Origin: Clostridia bacterium
GTDB taxonomy: Bacteria; Bacillota; Clostridia; Christensenellales; Aristaeellaceae
Length of the DNA: 23,836 nt
Assembly: GCA_900769075.1 (NCBI GenBank)
Contig: CAAGFE010000045.1
Coordinates: 1 to 23,836 of the forward strand
Direction: 5' to 3'
How positions within the stretch are numbered: the stretch's first letter is position 1; every line of letters begins with the position of its first letter. Made by a program: the position numbers and the translations under genes. Under the pieces are notes generated by a model, which was not told where the DNA came from, did no database searches, and saw nothing but the letters and a program-made list of their open reading frames with translations. This document shows, in pieces, positions 1 to 5,896 of this stretch.

Positions 1-177
1 GGCTGCACCCGAACCTCAAAAAGGCCGATGCGGCGACTCTGAGTAGCCGAGCCGCAGACTAACTCCCTCCGTCATCCCGCAAGCGGGATGCCACCTCCCT
101 CGGTGAGGGAGGCTTAGTTACTGCGTCCCCCCAACCCCCCTGCGGCTGCACCCGAACCTCAAAGGGGTCGATGCGGC
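1..177. repeat. Pair of 34-bp direct repeats in non-coding DNA
   Basis: Bases 1-34 and 144-177 are near-identical (31 of 34 positions by eye), both beginning GGCTGCACCCGAACCTCAAA and ending CGATGCGGC. They flank the hairpin pair at 60-120, and the second copy runs into the palindromic element at 169-255. No gene, riboswitch or convincing ORF is seen in 1-315. The stretch looks like intergenic repeat DNA accumulated between genes. Confidence 0.7.
60..120. repeat. Double-hairpin intergenic palindromic repeat
   Basis: Two perfect hairpins lie side by side: CATCCCGC/GCGGGATG (73-80 with 83-90, loop AA) and CCTCCCTC/GAGGGAGG (94-101 with 105-112, loop GGT). The ends TAACT (60-64) and AGTTA (116-120) are also complementary. 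Repeats of this style (ACTCCCTC ... GAGGGAGG) recur in intergenic regions of gut Clostridia. No T-tract follows, so it is not a simple terminator. Confidence 0.6.
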
Positions 178-255
178 CTGTGAAAGCCTGCGGCTTCCCC
201 AGGCTTCGCTCCGCGATTGTAAGCAATCGCTGTCGCTCGTCATGCTACGCATGAC
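169..255. repeat. 87-bp triple-hairpin palindromic element, intergenic copy
   Basis: Three hairpins occur in order: AAGCC-TGC-GGCTT (184-196), GCGATTG-TAAG-CAATCGC (213-230) and GTCATGC-TAC-GCATGAC (239-255). The layout, length and conserved cores (CCTGCGG, GGCTTCGC, ATTGTAAGCAA) match the 87-bp insertion inside uvrA at 8280-8366, while the stem bases differ in a compensatory way. That points to a mobile or expanding palindromic repeat family. Confidence 0.6.
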
Positions 256-315
256 CTACTTTTCGACGCGCGAAAGCGGCCTACCAGGCCCCGGAATCCG
301 CCGCCAAAAATCCCC

Positions 316-344
316 TTGCCGAACACTGGCAAATGCGGTAGAAT
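316..344 (+). promoter_or_regulatory. Predicted promoter of xpt
   Basis: A -35 of TTGCCG (316-321) and a -10 of TAGAAT (339-344) are separated by 17 bp. Transcription would start near 351, giving a leader of about 40 nt. That is too short for a purine riboswitch, and none of the conserved purine-aptamer bases are visible. Confidence 0.6.
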
Positions 345-388
345 AAAGGCAACCTCATCCCTGAATTACATCATAGGAGGATATGCAC

Positions 389-964
389 ATGGAGTCCCTC
401 AAGCGGAGAATCGAAGAAGAAGGCGTCGGCATCGGCACCGAGGTCGTTCAGGTGGACATGTTCCTCAACCATCAGATCGACGTCGGTCTCGCCGTCGAAA
501 TGGGTCAAGCGTTCTACGAGGCGTTCAAGGACGATCAGGTGGACTGCATCCTCACCGTCGAAGCCAGCGGCATTATTACCGGCCTGACCACTGCGATGGC
601 CTTCGGCAACATCCCCGTCATCTTCGCCAAGAAGGGCGAACGCCGCAACATCGGCAGCGACGTCTACACCGCGGATGTGTACTCCTTCACCCACCAGAAA
701 AACAACGTCATCCGCGTCAGCCGCAAGTACCTCAAGAAGGGCATGCGCGTGCTGATCATTGACGATTTCCTGGCCAATGGCGGTGCGATCAACGGGCTGA
801 TGCAGATTATCGACGAGGCCGAGGCAGTGCTCGTCGGCGCGGGCGTTTGCATCGAAAAGGGCTGGCAGCCCGGCGGCGACCATCTGCGCGGCAAGGGGGT
901 CAAGCTGGTTTCGCTGGCCATCTGCGACCGCATCGAGAACGGCAGAATCATCGTCCGCGACTGA
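389..964 (+). CDS. xpt: Xanthine phosphoribosyltransferase
   Basis: This 191-residue protein transfers ribose 5-phosphate from PRPP to xanthine, giving XMP in cytosolic purine salvage. The N-terminus MESLKRRIEEEGV and the motif FLNHQID closely match the Bacillus Xpt family. The PRPP-binding loop VLIIDDFLANGG lies at residues 121-132, and the length is normal. The start is placed at ATG 389 because AGGAGG (375-380) lies 8 nt before it; the upstream in-frame ATG at 383 is only 2 nt from that site. The gene stands alone, with its own promoter and a bidirectional terminator. In Bacillus, xpt is usually followed by pbuX and controlled by a purine riboswitch; neither is seen here, so control may differ. 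Confidence 0.95.
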   Translation: MESLKRRIEEEGVGIGTEVVQVDMFLNHQIDVGLAVEMGQAFYEAFKDDQVDCILTVEASGIITGLTTAMAFGNIPVIFAKKGERRNIGSDVYTADVYSFTHQKNNVIRVSRKYLKKGMRVLIIDDFLANGGAINGLMQIIDEAEAVLVGAGVCIEKGWQPGGDHLRGKGVKLVSLAICDRIENGRIIVRD

Positions 965-969
965 ACGAA

Positions 970-1006
970 AAAAAGGTTCGGAGCATACCAGACTCCGAGC
1001 CTTTTT
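970..1006. terminator. Bidirectional terminator between xpt and the acetyltransferase gene
   Basis: AAAAAGGTTCGGAG (970-983) pairs with CTCCGAGCCTTTTT (993-1006) with one G-T pair. The 9-nt loop is flanked by an A-run on one side and a T-run on the other, so it can stop transcription of both converging genes. Confidence 0.85.
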
Positions 1007-1017
1007 CTGTGGAATTG

Positions 1018-1536
1018 TCAGGTCAGCAGATTCGGATCCGCGGGATTGTCCTGGGGCTCGCATAGCACCTTGCTCATCCACACCACATCATGCCATTTTC
1101 CCTGCTTGTACCCCGTGGCGGGAAACACGCCCAACTCCCGGAAGCCGAACTTCCTGTGGAGCGCCACGCTCCTTTCGCCCGGCAGCGTGATGCAGGAATA
1201 GGCATTCACATATCCCTGCTTCTCCAGGATTCGCAGCAGCTCTGCCATCAGTTCACTGCCGATGCCCTGTCCCTCGATGCCGGGGGCCAGGTAGATGGTC
1301 AGCTCCACATCCCAACGGTAGGCTTCCTTCGTGCGGAATTCACCCGCATAGGCAAAGCCCACCAGCCGCCCGTTTCTTTCCGCCGCCAGGAACGGATAGC
1401 GCGGGTCGCTGATGCGCGCCACAAAATCAGCCGTGGTCGGTTCCTTGGCGGCAAAGGTGATGGCCGTCCGGCGCACATAATGCGCGTAGATGTCGCGGAT
1501 GACCGGGGCGTCGGCAAAATTCGCATACCGTACCAT
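1018..1536 (-). CDS. GNAT-family N-acetyltransferase, phosphinothricin-acetyltransferase-like
   Basis: The 172-residue protein is a single GNAT domain, which moves an acetyl group from acetyl-CoA to an amine. The acetyl-CoA pyrophosphate loop is EGQGIGS (residues 88-94), following the beta strand VELTIYLAP. The later SVALHRKFGF and GYKQGKWHDVVWM are typical of the PAT/Bar-like subgroup (YncA/MnaT type), which acetylates phosphinothricin or methionine analogues. The substrate here cannot be told. The start at 1536 is set by AAGGAGG 7 nt upstream; the open frame continues further upstream but has no ribosome site. The gene converges with xpt and has its own promoter. Confidence 0.85.
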   Translation of the reverse strand: MVRYANFADAPVIRDIYAHYVRRTAITFAAKEPTTADFVARISDPRYPFLAAERNGRLVGFAYAGEFRTKEAYRWDVELTIYLAPGIEGQGIGSELMAELLRILEKQGYVNAYSCITLPGERSVALHRKFGFRELGVFPATGYKQGKWHDVVWMSKVLCEPQDNPADPNLLT

Positions 1537-1560
1537 ACAAACGCCTCCTTGCTTTTTCTT

Positions 1561-1589
1561 ATCATAGCACATCTTCAGGGGGATGGCAA
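1561..1589 (-). promoter_or_regulatory. Predicted promoter of the acetyltransferase gene
   Basis: Read on the minus strand, TTGCCA (1589-1584) is followed after 17 bp by TATGAT (1566-1561), just ahead of the AAGGAGG site of the acetyltransferase gene. Confidence 0.65.
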
Positions 1590-1655
1590 GGTTTTCTCGG
1601 CGACGGATGGCGTGGCGACGGCTCTGCCCGGGGCTTGAGCGCGCCGCCCCGGTGG

Positions 1656-1684
1656 TTGATTTTCCTCCGCAAATATGGTAACAT
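1656..1684 (+). promoter_or_regulatory. Predicted promoter of the RpiB-like gene
   Basis: TTGATT (1656-1661) and TAACAT (1679-1684) are 17 bp apart. A second TTGACA at 1689-1694 has no -10 at a workable distance before the start codon, so the first pair is preferred. Confidence 0.45.
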
Positions 1685-1725
1685 AGGCTTGACACCCCAA
1701 CGACGCTTGAAAGGATGATATTTTG

Positions 1726-2358
1726 ATGCGCATCGCACTCATCAACGAAAACTCCCAGGCTGCCAAAAATGCCATGATCGAGGCCTCCCTCCGCAAGGTG
1801 GTGGAGCCCATGGGCCACGAGGTCATCAACTACGGCATGTACAGCGCGGACGACGCCTGCCAGATCACCTACGTCAAGGCGGGTCTGCTGGCCTGCATTC
1901 TGCTGGAAAGCGGCGCGGCGGACTACGTCGTGACCGGCTGCGGCACGGGCGAAGGCGCCATGCTGGCCTGCAACGCCTTCCCGGGCGTGCTCTGCGGTCA
2001 CATCTGCGATCCCTCCGACGGCTACATGTTCGCCCACATCAACGACGGCAACTGCGTGGCGCTGCCCTTCGCCAAGGACTTCGGCTGGGGCGCCGAGCTG
2101 AAGCTGGAGATGATCTTCCAGCAGCTGTTCGGCTTCGGCCATGGTCAGGGCTATCCCAAGGAGCGCGTCATCCCCGAGCAGCGCAACAAGAAGATCCTCG
2201 ACGAGGTGAAGAAGATCACCCATCGCAAGCTGATTGACATTCTCCACGACATCGACCAGGATTTCCTGAAGGAAACCATTTCCGGCGAGCACTTCGCGGA
2301 GTATTTCTACCCCCACTGCAAGTGCGGGGAAGTCGCCGCCTACCTGAAGAGCCTGTAA
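1726..2358 (+). CDS. RpiB/LacA/LacB-family sugar-phosphate isomerase-like protein
   Basis: This 210-residue protein belongs to the fold family of ribose-5-phosphate isomerase B and galactose-6-phosphate isomerase. The family core CGTGEGAMLACNAFPG (residues 72-87) holds the cysteine that acts as base in RpiB, and HINDGN (104-109) resembles the phosphate-side HND motif. It differs from true RpiB in two ways. The N-terminal DHAG-type motif is replaced by INENSQAA (6-13), and there is an extra C-terminal part of about 60 residues ending in a cysteine/histidine patch, YPHCKCGE. The substrate is therefore uncertain. The start is ATG 1726 with AAGGA upstream; an in-frame TTG at 1723 is possible. It is a single gene with a strong terminator. 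Confidence 0.8.
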   Translation: MRIALINENSQAAKNAMIEASLRKVVEPMGHEVINYGMYSADDACQITYVKAGLLACILLESGAADYVVTGCGTGEGAMLACNAFPGVLCGHICDPSDGYMFAHINDGNCVALPFAKDFGWGAELKLEMIFQQLFGFGHGQGYPKERVIPEQRNKKILDEVKKITHRKLIDILHDIDQDFLKETISGEHFAEYFYPHCKCGEVAAYLKSL

Positions 2359-2366
2359 GCGAAAAA

Positions 2367-2412
2367 CGCCGTGCTATCCCGGGATGCGGGAGGAAGCACG
2401 GCGCTTTTTTTT
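2367..2412 (+). terminator. Terminator after the RpiB-like gene
   Basis: CGCCGTGCT (2367-2375) pairs with AGCACGGCG (2395-2403), and the loop can form a small inner hairpin (TCCCG/CGGGA). Eight T residues follow at 2405-2412. Confidence 0.9.
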
Positions 2413-2439
2413 CATGCGACGTCTGCCGACAATGCAGTT

Positions 2440-2811
2440 TCACTTTTTTCCGGCCAGCAGCGGAATCAGCAGAAACACCAGCCAGCCGGGATGCCACAGA
2501 TTGCACACCGTGCCCAGCAGCAGGTAGATGATCGTCACCATCACCGGATTGCCCAGCAGCCGAATCGGGGTGCGGTCATCCTCCTTCAGGTAGAACAGCG
2601 GAATGGTCAGAAAAATGATCCATCCCGGATGCCACAGGTGGAACCCAAAGCCCAGAATCAGATACGCGACCGTCACCCACAGCGGGTACGGATTGGCCAT
2701 GCGCCGGCGCTCCCGCTCCCGGGCTTCCTCCCTCGCCTTGTGCTCAAAATAGCTGCCGTCGGGCAGATCCGCGTTGTTTTCGCGGGCCTGACGGGTTTCT
2801 TCCTCCATCAT
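2440..2811 (-). CDS. Small two-helix membrane protein with duplicated LWHPGW motif
   Basis: The 123-residue protein has a charged, glutamate- and arginine-rich N-terminus (about 38 residues). Two similar membrane modules follow, each a hydrophobic helix, then LWHPGW, then a second hydrophobic stretch (GFHLWHPGWIIFLTIPLF and CNLWHPGWLVFLLIPLL). The second module looks like a copy of the first, so the protein probably arose by internal duplication. Similar modules occur in Clostridia, including at the C-terminus of some helix-turn-helix proteins, but no DNA-binding domain is present here. The function is unknown. The start at 2811 has GGGAGGGA 6 nt upstream; the next codon is also ATG. Confidence 0.8.
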   Translation of the reverse strand: MMEEETRQARENNADLPDGSYFEHKAREEARERERRRMANPYPLWVTVAYLILGFGFHLWHPGWIIFLTIPLFYLKEDDRTPIRLLGNPVMVTIIYLLLGTVCNLWHPGWLVFLLIPLLAGKK

Positions 2812-2837
2812 GCGTATCCCTCCCTTTCTTCATCAAC

Positions 2838-2866
2838 ATCATACACGTTATCCACATGATTTTCAT
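2838..2866 (-). promoter_or_regulatory. Predicted promoter of the two-helix membrane protein
   Basis: On the minus strand, ATGAAA (2866-2861) and TATGAT (2843-2838) are 17 bp apart. The -10 is good and the -35 is weak. Confidence 0.45.
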
Positions 2867-3065
2867 TAGATGGGGATTAAAACTGGCTTCGGTTTATATG
2901 AGAAACCGCTCCCCAGGCAGGATTTCCCCCTTCTGTGCAGAAAATTAACGGATATTACCCGATTTTGCGAACATTTCCGGTAGGCAGCGCGTCTAATAGG
3001 GTGTACACTATACATCGGATGGCTGGGGAAAAACCCGGCGAAGGATGAGGAAAGGGGAGAAAGCC

Positions 3066-4595
3066 ATGGGACGAGCATTGTCCTGCCTGCTGGCACTGTG
3101 GCTCTGTCTGCCCCTTTTTGCGTCGGCCCAATCCCTCGATGCCGCCTTGCCGGAGCCTTCGGGGGGCGTCAACCGGGCCCTCCTGGTGGGCTGCGACAAG
3201 TTCCTCAGCCAGCCCGCCACCACCCCATCCTCCTTCAACAATGTCCATCGGATGGCGGACGCCCTGTCCGAGGGCAATATGGTCTTTGACACCCTGCTCA
3301 CCCAGCCGGAGGGCCTGTCCTCCACCGGCGACCTGGCAGCGCTGATCCTGGACGCCTTCTCCGAGGCGGATGAGGATGATGTGAGCTATTTCTACCTCAG
3401 CACCCACGGCGTGTGGGAGGAAGGCATGACGGCCCCGCAGATGACCTTTCTCCTCTCCGACGGGCAGCGGGAAACCGCCGTTTCCGCCTACATGCTGCGC
3501 ACCATGTTCGACCAGATCCGCGGGCGGAAGGTGCTCATCATCGACGCCTGCCACGCCGGCGCCATGCTCGGCAAGGGGGTCAGCACGCTGCTGACCAACG
3601 TTTTTTCCGGGAAGGACTATTTTGTCATCTGCTCCTCCGGCGGCGCGGAAAACAGCTGGTTCTGGTCGGGAGATATCAACGGCGAACGCCTGGCGGGCGC
3701 AGGATATTTCTCCGGCGCGCTGGTGCGTGCCATTTCCCGGGAGGGCGGCTATGCGGCGGATGATAACCATGACGGGGCCATCACCCTCACCGAGCTGAAG
3801 CGCTTCCTCACCGACAACCATGGCGCGTCCACCGTGCGCACCTACCCCGAAAACAGCGACGAGGTGCTCTTTACCTACGATGCGGCGGCATCCGCCGGCC
3901 TTCACCGGAAAGCGCGCATTGAGAGCGTTTCCTATGAGTCCGACGTGCTCACCGTGGATGACCCTGCGGTGTATTTCTCCTTCAACGTCGTGTCCCGGGT
4001 GCAGGTGGCATATCAGCTGGTGTATTACCGCGGCGGACGCTGGGATTTTGACGATGCCGTCCTCATATATGACAATGACGGCGAGTTCTCCTCCGAACCG
4101 ATTGCCGGACGGACCCTCTCCCTGGGCATGAAGCATCGGGCCATTTCCATTGACCGGGAGGACGCGGACAATTCCGGCTATCTGCTTTTGCAGCTGCTGA
4201 CCATCGAACGGGGCATTCCCGCCGTGGTGAGCTCCCGGGTGCTGTGTGTGCCGCCCCTGTCGGGCGACCCGGAGCTGGCGCTGCTGACGCCGGATTTCTT
4301 CGCCCCGGAGGACGGCGAGGAGCTGACCTTCAATGTGCTCCATCTCTTCCCCTGCGAGCTGACCGTCACCATTGAGGACATGGAGGGCAACACGGTGCGC
4401 CGCCTGTCCGCCCGCCAGGCCACCCGCCCGGAACAGCTGGATCCCCAGGGCAGCAGCTTCACCTGGGACGGATTGCGCAGCAGCGGCGAATTGGCAGAGG
4501 AGGGGCTCTATCGCATCCGCGTCAGGGCCTACGTCAGCGATGAAAGATACGAGATCGTCTCCGATCCGGTGATGCTCCTGGGCGTGAGCGGTTAA
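3066..4595 (+). CDS. Secreted caspase-family (C14-like) protease with EF-hand loop and C-terminal FlgD-like Ig domain
   Basis: This 509-residue protein has a signal peptide (residues 1 to about 21, cleavage near FASA|QS). A caspase-fold domain follows: RALLVGCDKF near residue 38, the catalytic histidine in YLSTHGVW (H114) and the catalytic cysteine in VLIIDACHAG (C162). Residues 232-243 (DDNHDGAITLTE) form a canonical calcium-binding EF-hand loop. Near the C-terminus, FTWDGLRSSGELAEEGLYRI matches the FlgD Ig-like domain pattern, probably a binding or spacer module. It should cleave peptide bonds outside the cell, likely calcium-dependent by analogy with metacaspases; the target is unknown. 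ATG 3066 is preferred to the in-frame ATG 3045 because AAGGGGAG lies 6 nt before it and a clean signal peptide follows. No clear promoter or terminator was found. Confidence 0.85.
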   Translation: MGRALSCLLALWLCLPLFASAQSLDAALPEPSGGVNRALLVGCDKFLSQPATTPSSFNNVHRMADALSEGNMVFDTLLTQPEGLSSTGDLAALILDAFSEADEDDVSYFYLSTHGVWEEGMTAPQMTFLLSDGQRETAVSAYMLRTMFDQIRGRKVLIIDACHAGAMLGKGVSTLLTNVFSGKDYFVICSSGGAENSWFWSGDINGERLAGAGYFSGALVRAISREGGYAADDNHDGAITLTELKRFLTDNHGASTVRTYPENSDEVLFTYDAAASAGLHRKARIESVSYESDVLTVDDPAVYFSFNVVSRVQVAYQLVYYRGGRWDFDDAVLIYDNDGEFSSEPIAGRTLSLGMKHRAISIDREDADNSGYLLLQLLTIERGIPAVVSSRVLCVPPLSGDPELALLTPDFFAPEDGEELTFNVLHLFPCELTVTIEDMEGNTVRRLSARQATRPEQLDPQGSSFTWDGLRSSGELAEEGLYRIRVRAYVSDERYEIVSDPVMLLGVSG

Positions 4596-4642
4596 GTCCC
4601 AACAAAAAACAGGAAAGATACAGAAAAAATCCTAAAAGCCTA

Positions 4643-4671
4643 TTGACATACTATTTTAATAGGAATATAAT
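4643..4671 (+). promoter_or_regulatory. Perfect consensus promoter of the cysK leader
   Basis: TTGACA (4643-4648) and TATAAT (4666-4671) are separated by exactly 17 bp, a full sigma-A consensus. Transcription should start near 4678, giving a leader RNA of about 200 nt before cysK. Such a strong constant promoter fits control after initiation, by attenuation. Confidence 0.9.
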
Positions 4672-4704
4672 CAGGGCGTACCAATGCAAAAGGAGGTCGG
4701 ATCC

Positions 4705-4803
4705 ATGCGCAACATCAGCCTGAACCCCATCCGCTGCTGTATGTGGGCATGTGCGATCATGTGCCCTCCTTTGTGGTACGCAGCTCCCGGTCAGCCATCA
4801 TGA
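4705..4803 (+). CDS. Cysteine-rich leader peptide upstream of cysK (32 aa)
   Basis: A 32-codon ORF begins at ATG 4705 with a near-ideal AGGAGG (4691-4696) 8 nt upstream. It encodes a peptide with cysteines at positions 11, 12, 16 and 20, in the core RCCMWACAIMC, and ends at TGA 4801. Four cysteines (TGC TGT TGT TGC) within ten codons, between a perfect promoter and an intrinsic terminator just before cysteine synthase, is the layout of a ribosome-stalling leader peptide. The inferred role is sensing charged Cys-tRNA: slow translation at the cysteine codons would favour readthrough into cysK. Cysteine-rich leader peptides acting this way are known in mycobacteria. In Bacillota, Cys T-boxes, SAM riboswitches and CymR are the usual controls, and none is visible here. 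It could instead be a small functional protein. Confidence 0.75.
   Translation: MRNISLNPIRCCMWACAIMCPPLWYAAPGQPS
4765..4773 (+). promoter_or_regulatory. Candidate antiterminator segment in the cysK leader
   Basis: CCTCCTTTG, directly after the last cysteine codon of the leader ORF, can pair over 9 bp (one G-U) with CAGAGGAGG (4832-4840), the 5' arm of the terminator. It can also pair over 8 bp with the leader's own AAAGGAGG (4689-4696). This gives a 1:2, 2:3, 3:4 alternative-pairing set like classical amino-acid attenuators. The element is generally complementary to Shine-Dalgarno sequences, including that of cysK (4869-4875), so this pairing is inferred only. Confidence 0.5.
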
Positions 4804-4831
4804 ACAGGCAGCCGGCGGGATGATTCATCAG

Positions 4832-4867
4832 CAGAGGAGGCATCGAGGATGTCGCCTCTGTTTTTTT
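4832..4867 (+). terminator. Leader terminator (attenuator) before cysK
   Basis: CAGAGG (4832-4837) pairs with CCTCTG (4855-4860). Inside it GGCATC (4839-4844) pairs with GATGTC (4848-4853), with one G-U, around a GAG loop. Seven T residues follow (4861-4867). It ends 15 nt before the cysK start codon, so it sits inside the transcription unit rather than after a gene. Confidence 0.85.
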
Positions 4868-4882
4868 GAAGGAGGAAAAAAC

Positions 4883-5818
4883 ATGGCAAGGATTTATCAG
4901 AGCGCACTGGAACTGGTGGGCGGCACGCCGCTGCTGAACGCCCGAAACCTGGAGAAGCAATTCGGTCTGGAGGCAACCCTGTTGGTGAAGCTGGAATACC
5001 TCAACCCGGCCGGCAGCGTGAAGGACCGCATTGCCAAAGCGATGCTGGAGGATGCGGAAGCCAAGGGGCTGCTCCACCTGGACACGGTCATCATCGAGCC
5101 CACCAGCGGCAACACAGGCATCGGCCTGGCCAGCATCGCGGCGGCCAAGGGCTATCGGGTGATTCTGACCATGCCCGAGACCATGAGCGTGGAGCGGCGG
5201 AACATCCTGCGTGCCTATGGGGCGGAAATCGTCCTCACCCCCGGCGCGCAGGGCATGAAGGGCGCCATCGCCCGGGCGGAGGAGCTGGCAAAGGAAATTC
5301 CCGGCAGCTTCATTCCCGGACAATTCGTCAATCCCGCGAATCCCGCCATCCACCGCAGCACCACCGGCCCGGAAATCTGGAACGATACGGACGGTCAGGT
5401 GGATTTCTTCGTGGCGGGCGTGGGCACCGGCGGCACCATCACCGGCGTGGGTGAATACCTCAAGTCCCGGAATCCGGCGATCCGCGTGGTGGCGGTGGAG
5501 CCTGCCACCTCGCCCGTGCTGAGCGAGGGCCACAGCGGCGCCCACATGATTCAGGGCATCGGCGCGGGCTTCGTGCCGGATGTGCTGAACACCGCTGTGT
5601 ATGACGAGGTCATCCCGGTGGAAAATGAGGCCGCCTTTGCCGCCAGCAAGGCCTTCGCCCGGGCGGAGGGCATCCTGGTGGGCATCTCCTCCGGCGCGGC
5701 GCTGACGGCCGCCATCGAGCTGGCAAAGCGCCCTGAAAACAAGGGCAAGACCATCGTGGCCCTGCTGCCGGACAGCGGTGACCGGTACTATTCCACCCCC
5801 CTGTTCCAGGAGGGGTAA
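4883..5818 (+). CDS. cysK: Cysteine synthase (O-acetylserine sulfhydrylase)
   Basis: The 311-residue PLP enzyme makes cysteine from O-acetylserine and sulfide in the cytosol. The PLP-binding lysine is K47 in NPAGSVKDR. PTSGNTGIGLA (residues 73-83) binds the substrate carboxylate, and GVGTGGTITG is the cofactor phosphate loop. The C-terminal LLPDSGDRYYST is typical of CysK, and the length is normal. The start at 4883 has AAGGAGG (4869-4875) 7 nt upstream; the open frame extends further but only through the leader region. Expression appears to be set by the cysteine-rich leader and terminator just upstream. No cysE lies nearby, so O-acetylserine must come from a gene elsewhere. Confidence 0.95.
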   Translation: MARIYQSALELVGGTPLLNARNLEKQFGLEATLLVKLEYLNPAGSVKDRIAKAMLEDAEAKGLLHLDTVIIEPTSGNTGIGLASIAAAKGYRVILTMPETMSVERRNILRAYGAEIVLTPGAQGMKGAIARAEELAKEIPGSFIPGQFVNPANPAIHRSTTGPEIWNDTDGQVDFFVAGVGTGGTITGVGEYLKSRNPAIRVVAVEPATSPVLSEGHSGAHMIQGIGAGFVPDVLNTAVYDEVIPVENEAAFAASKAFARAEGILVGISSGAALTAAIELAKRPENKGKTIVALLPDSGDRYYSTPLFQEG

Positions 5819-5843
5819 TTCCGCCCGGCTGGCACCCATACAA

Positions 5844-5881
5844 AATCCCCGACCCATCGTGTCATCGAAGGGCCGGGGATT
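5844..5881. terminator. Shared hairpin between cysK and the Mrp-family gene
   Basis: AATCCCCGACCC (5844-5855) pairs with GGGCCGGGGATT (5870-5881) with one mismatch. The short T-run falls on the minus-strand side (AAAA at 5842-5845 read as TTTT), so it suits the Mrp-family gene best but lies between the two convergent genes. Confidence 0.65.
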
Positions 5882-5896
5882 CACAATTTGTGGGGA

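Noticed and set aside
1..315. CRISPR array or insertion-sequence remnant at the left end
   Set aside because: There are only two imperfect direct repeats and varied hairpins, with no regular spacers and no transposase fragment.
301..388. Purine riboswitch upstream of xpt
   Set aside because: The predicted leader is only about 40 nt and shows none of the conserved aptamer pieces.
1018..2316. Extended version of the acetyltransferase with a long N-terminal part
   Set aside because: The extra part lies opposite the RpiB-like gene and is low complexity; the AAGGAGG site and GNAT homology place the start at 1536.
4672..4882. T-box or SAM riboswitch upstream of cysK
   Set aside because: No T-box consensus (TGGNACCGCG-type) or SAM-I core is visible; the translated Cys-rich ORF plus terminator explains the leader better.
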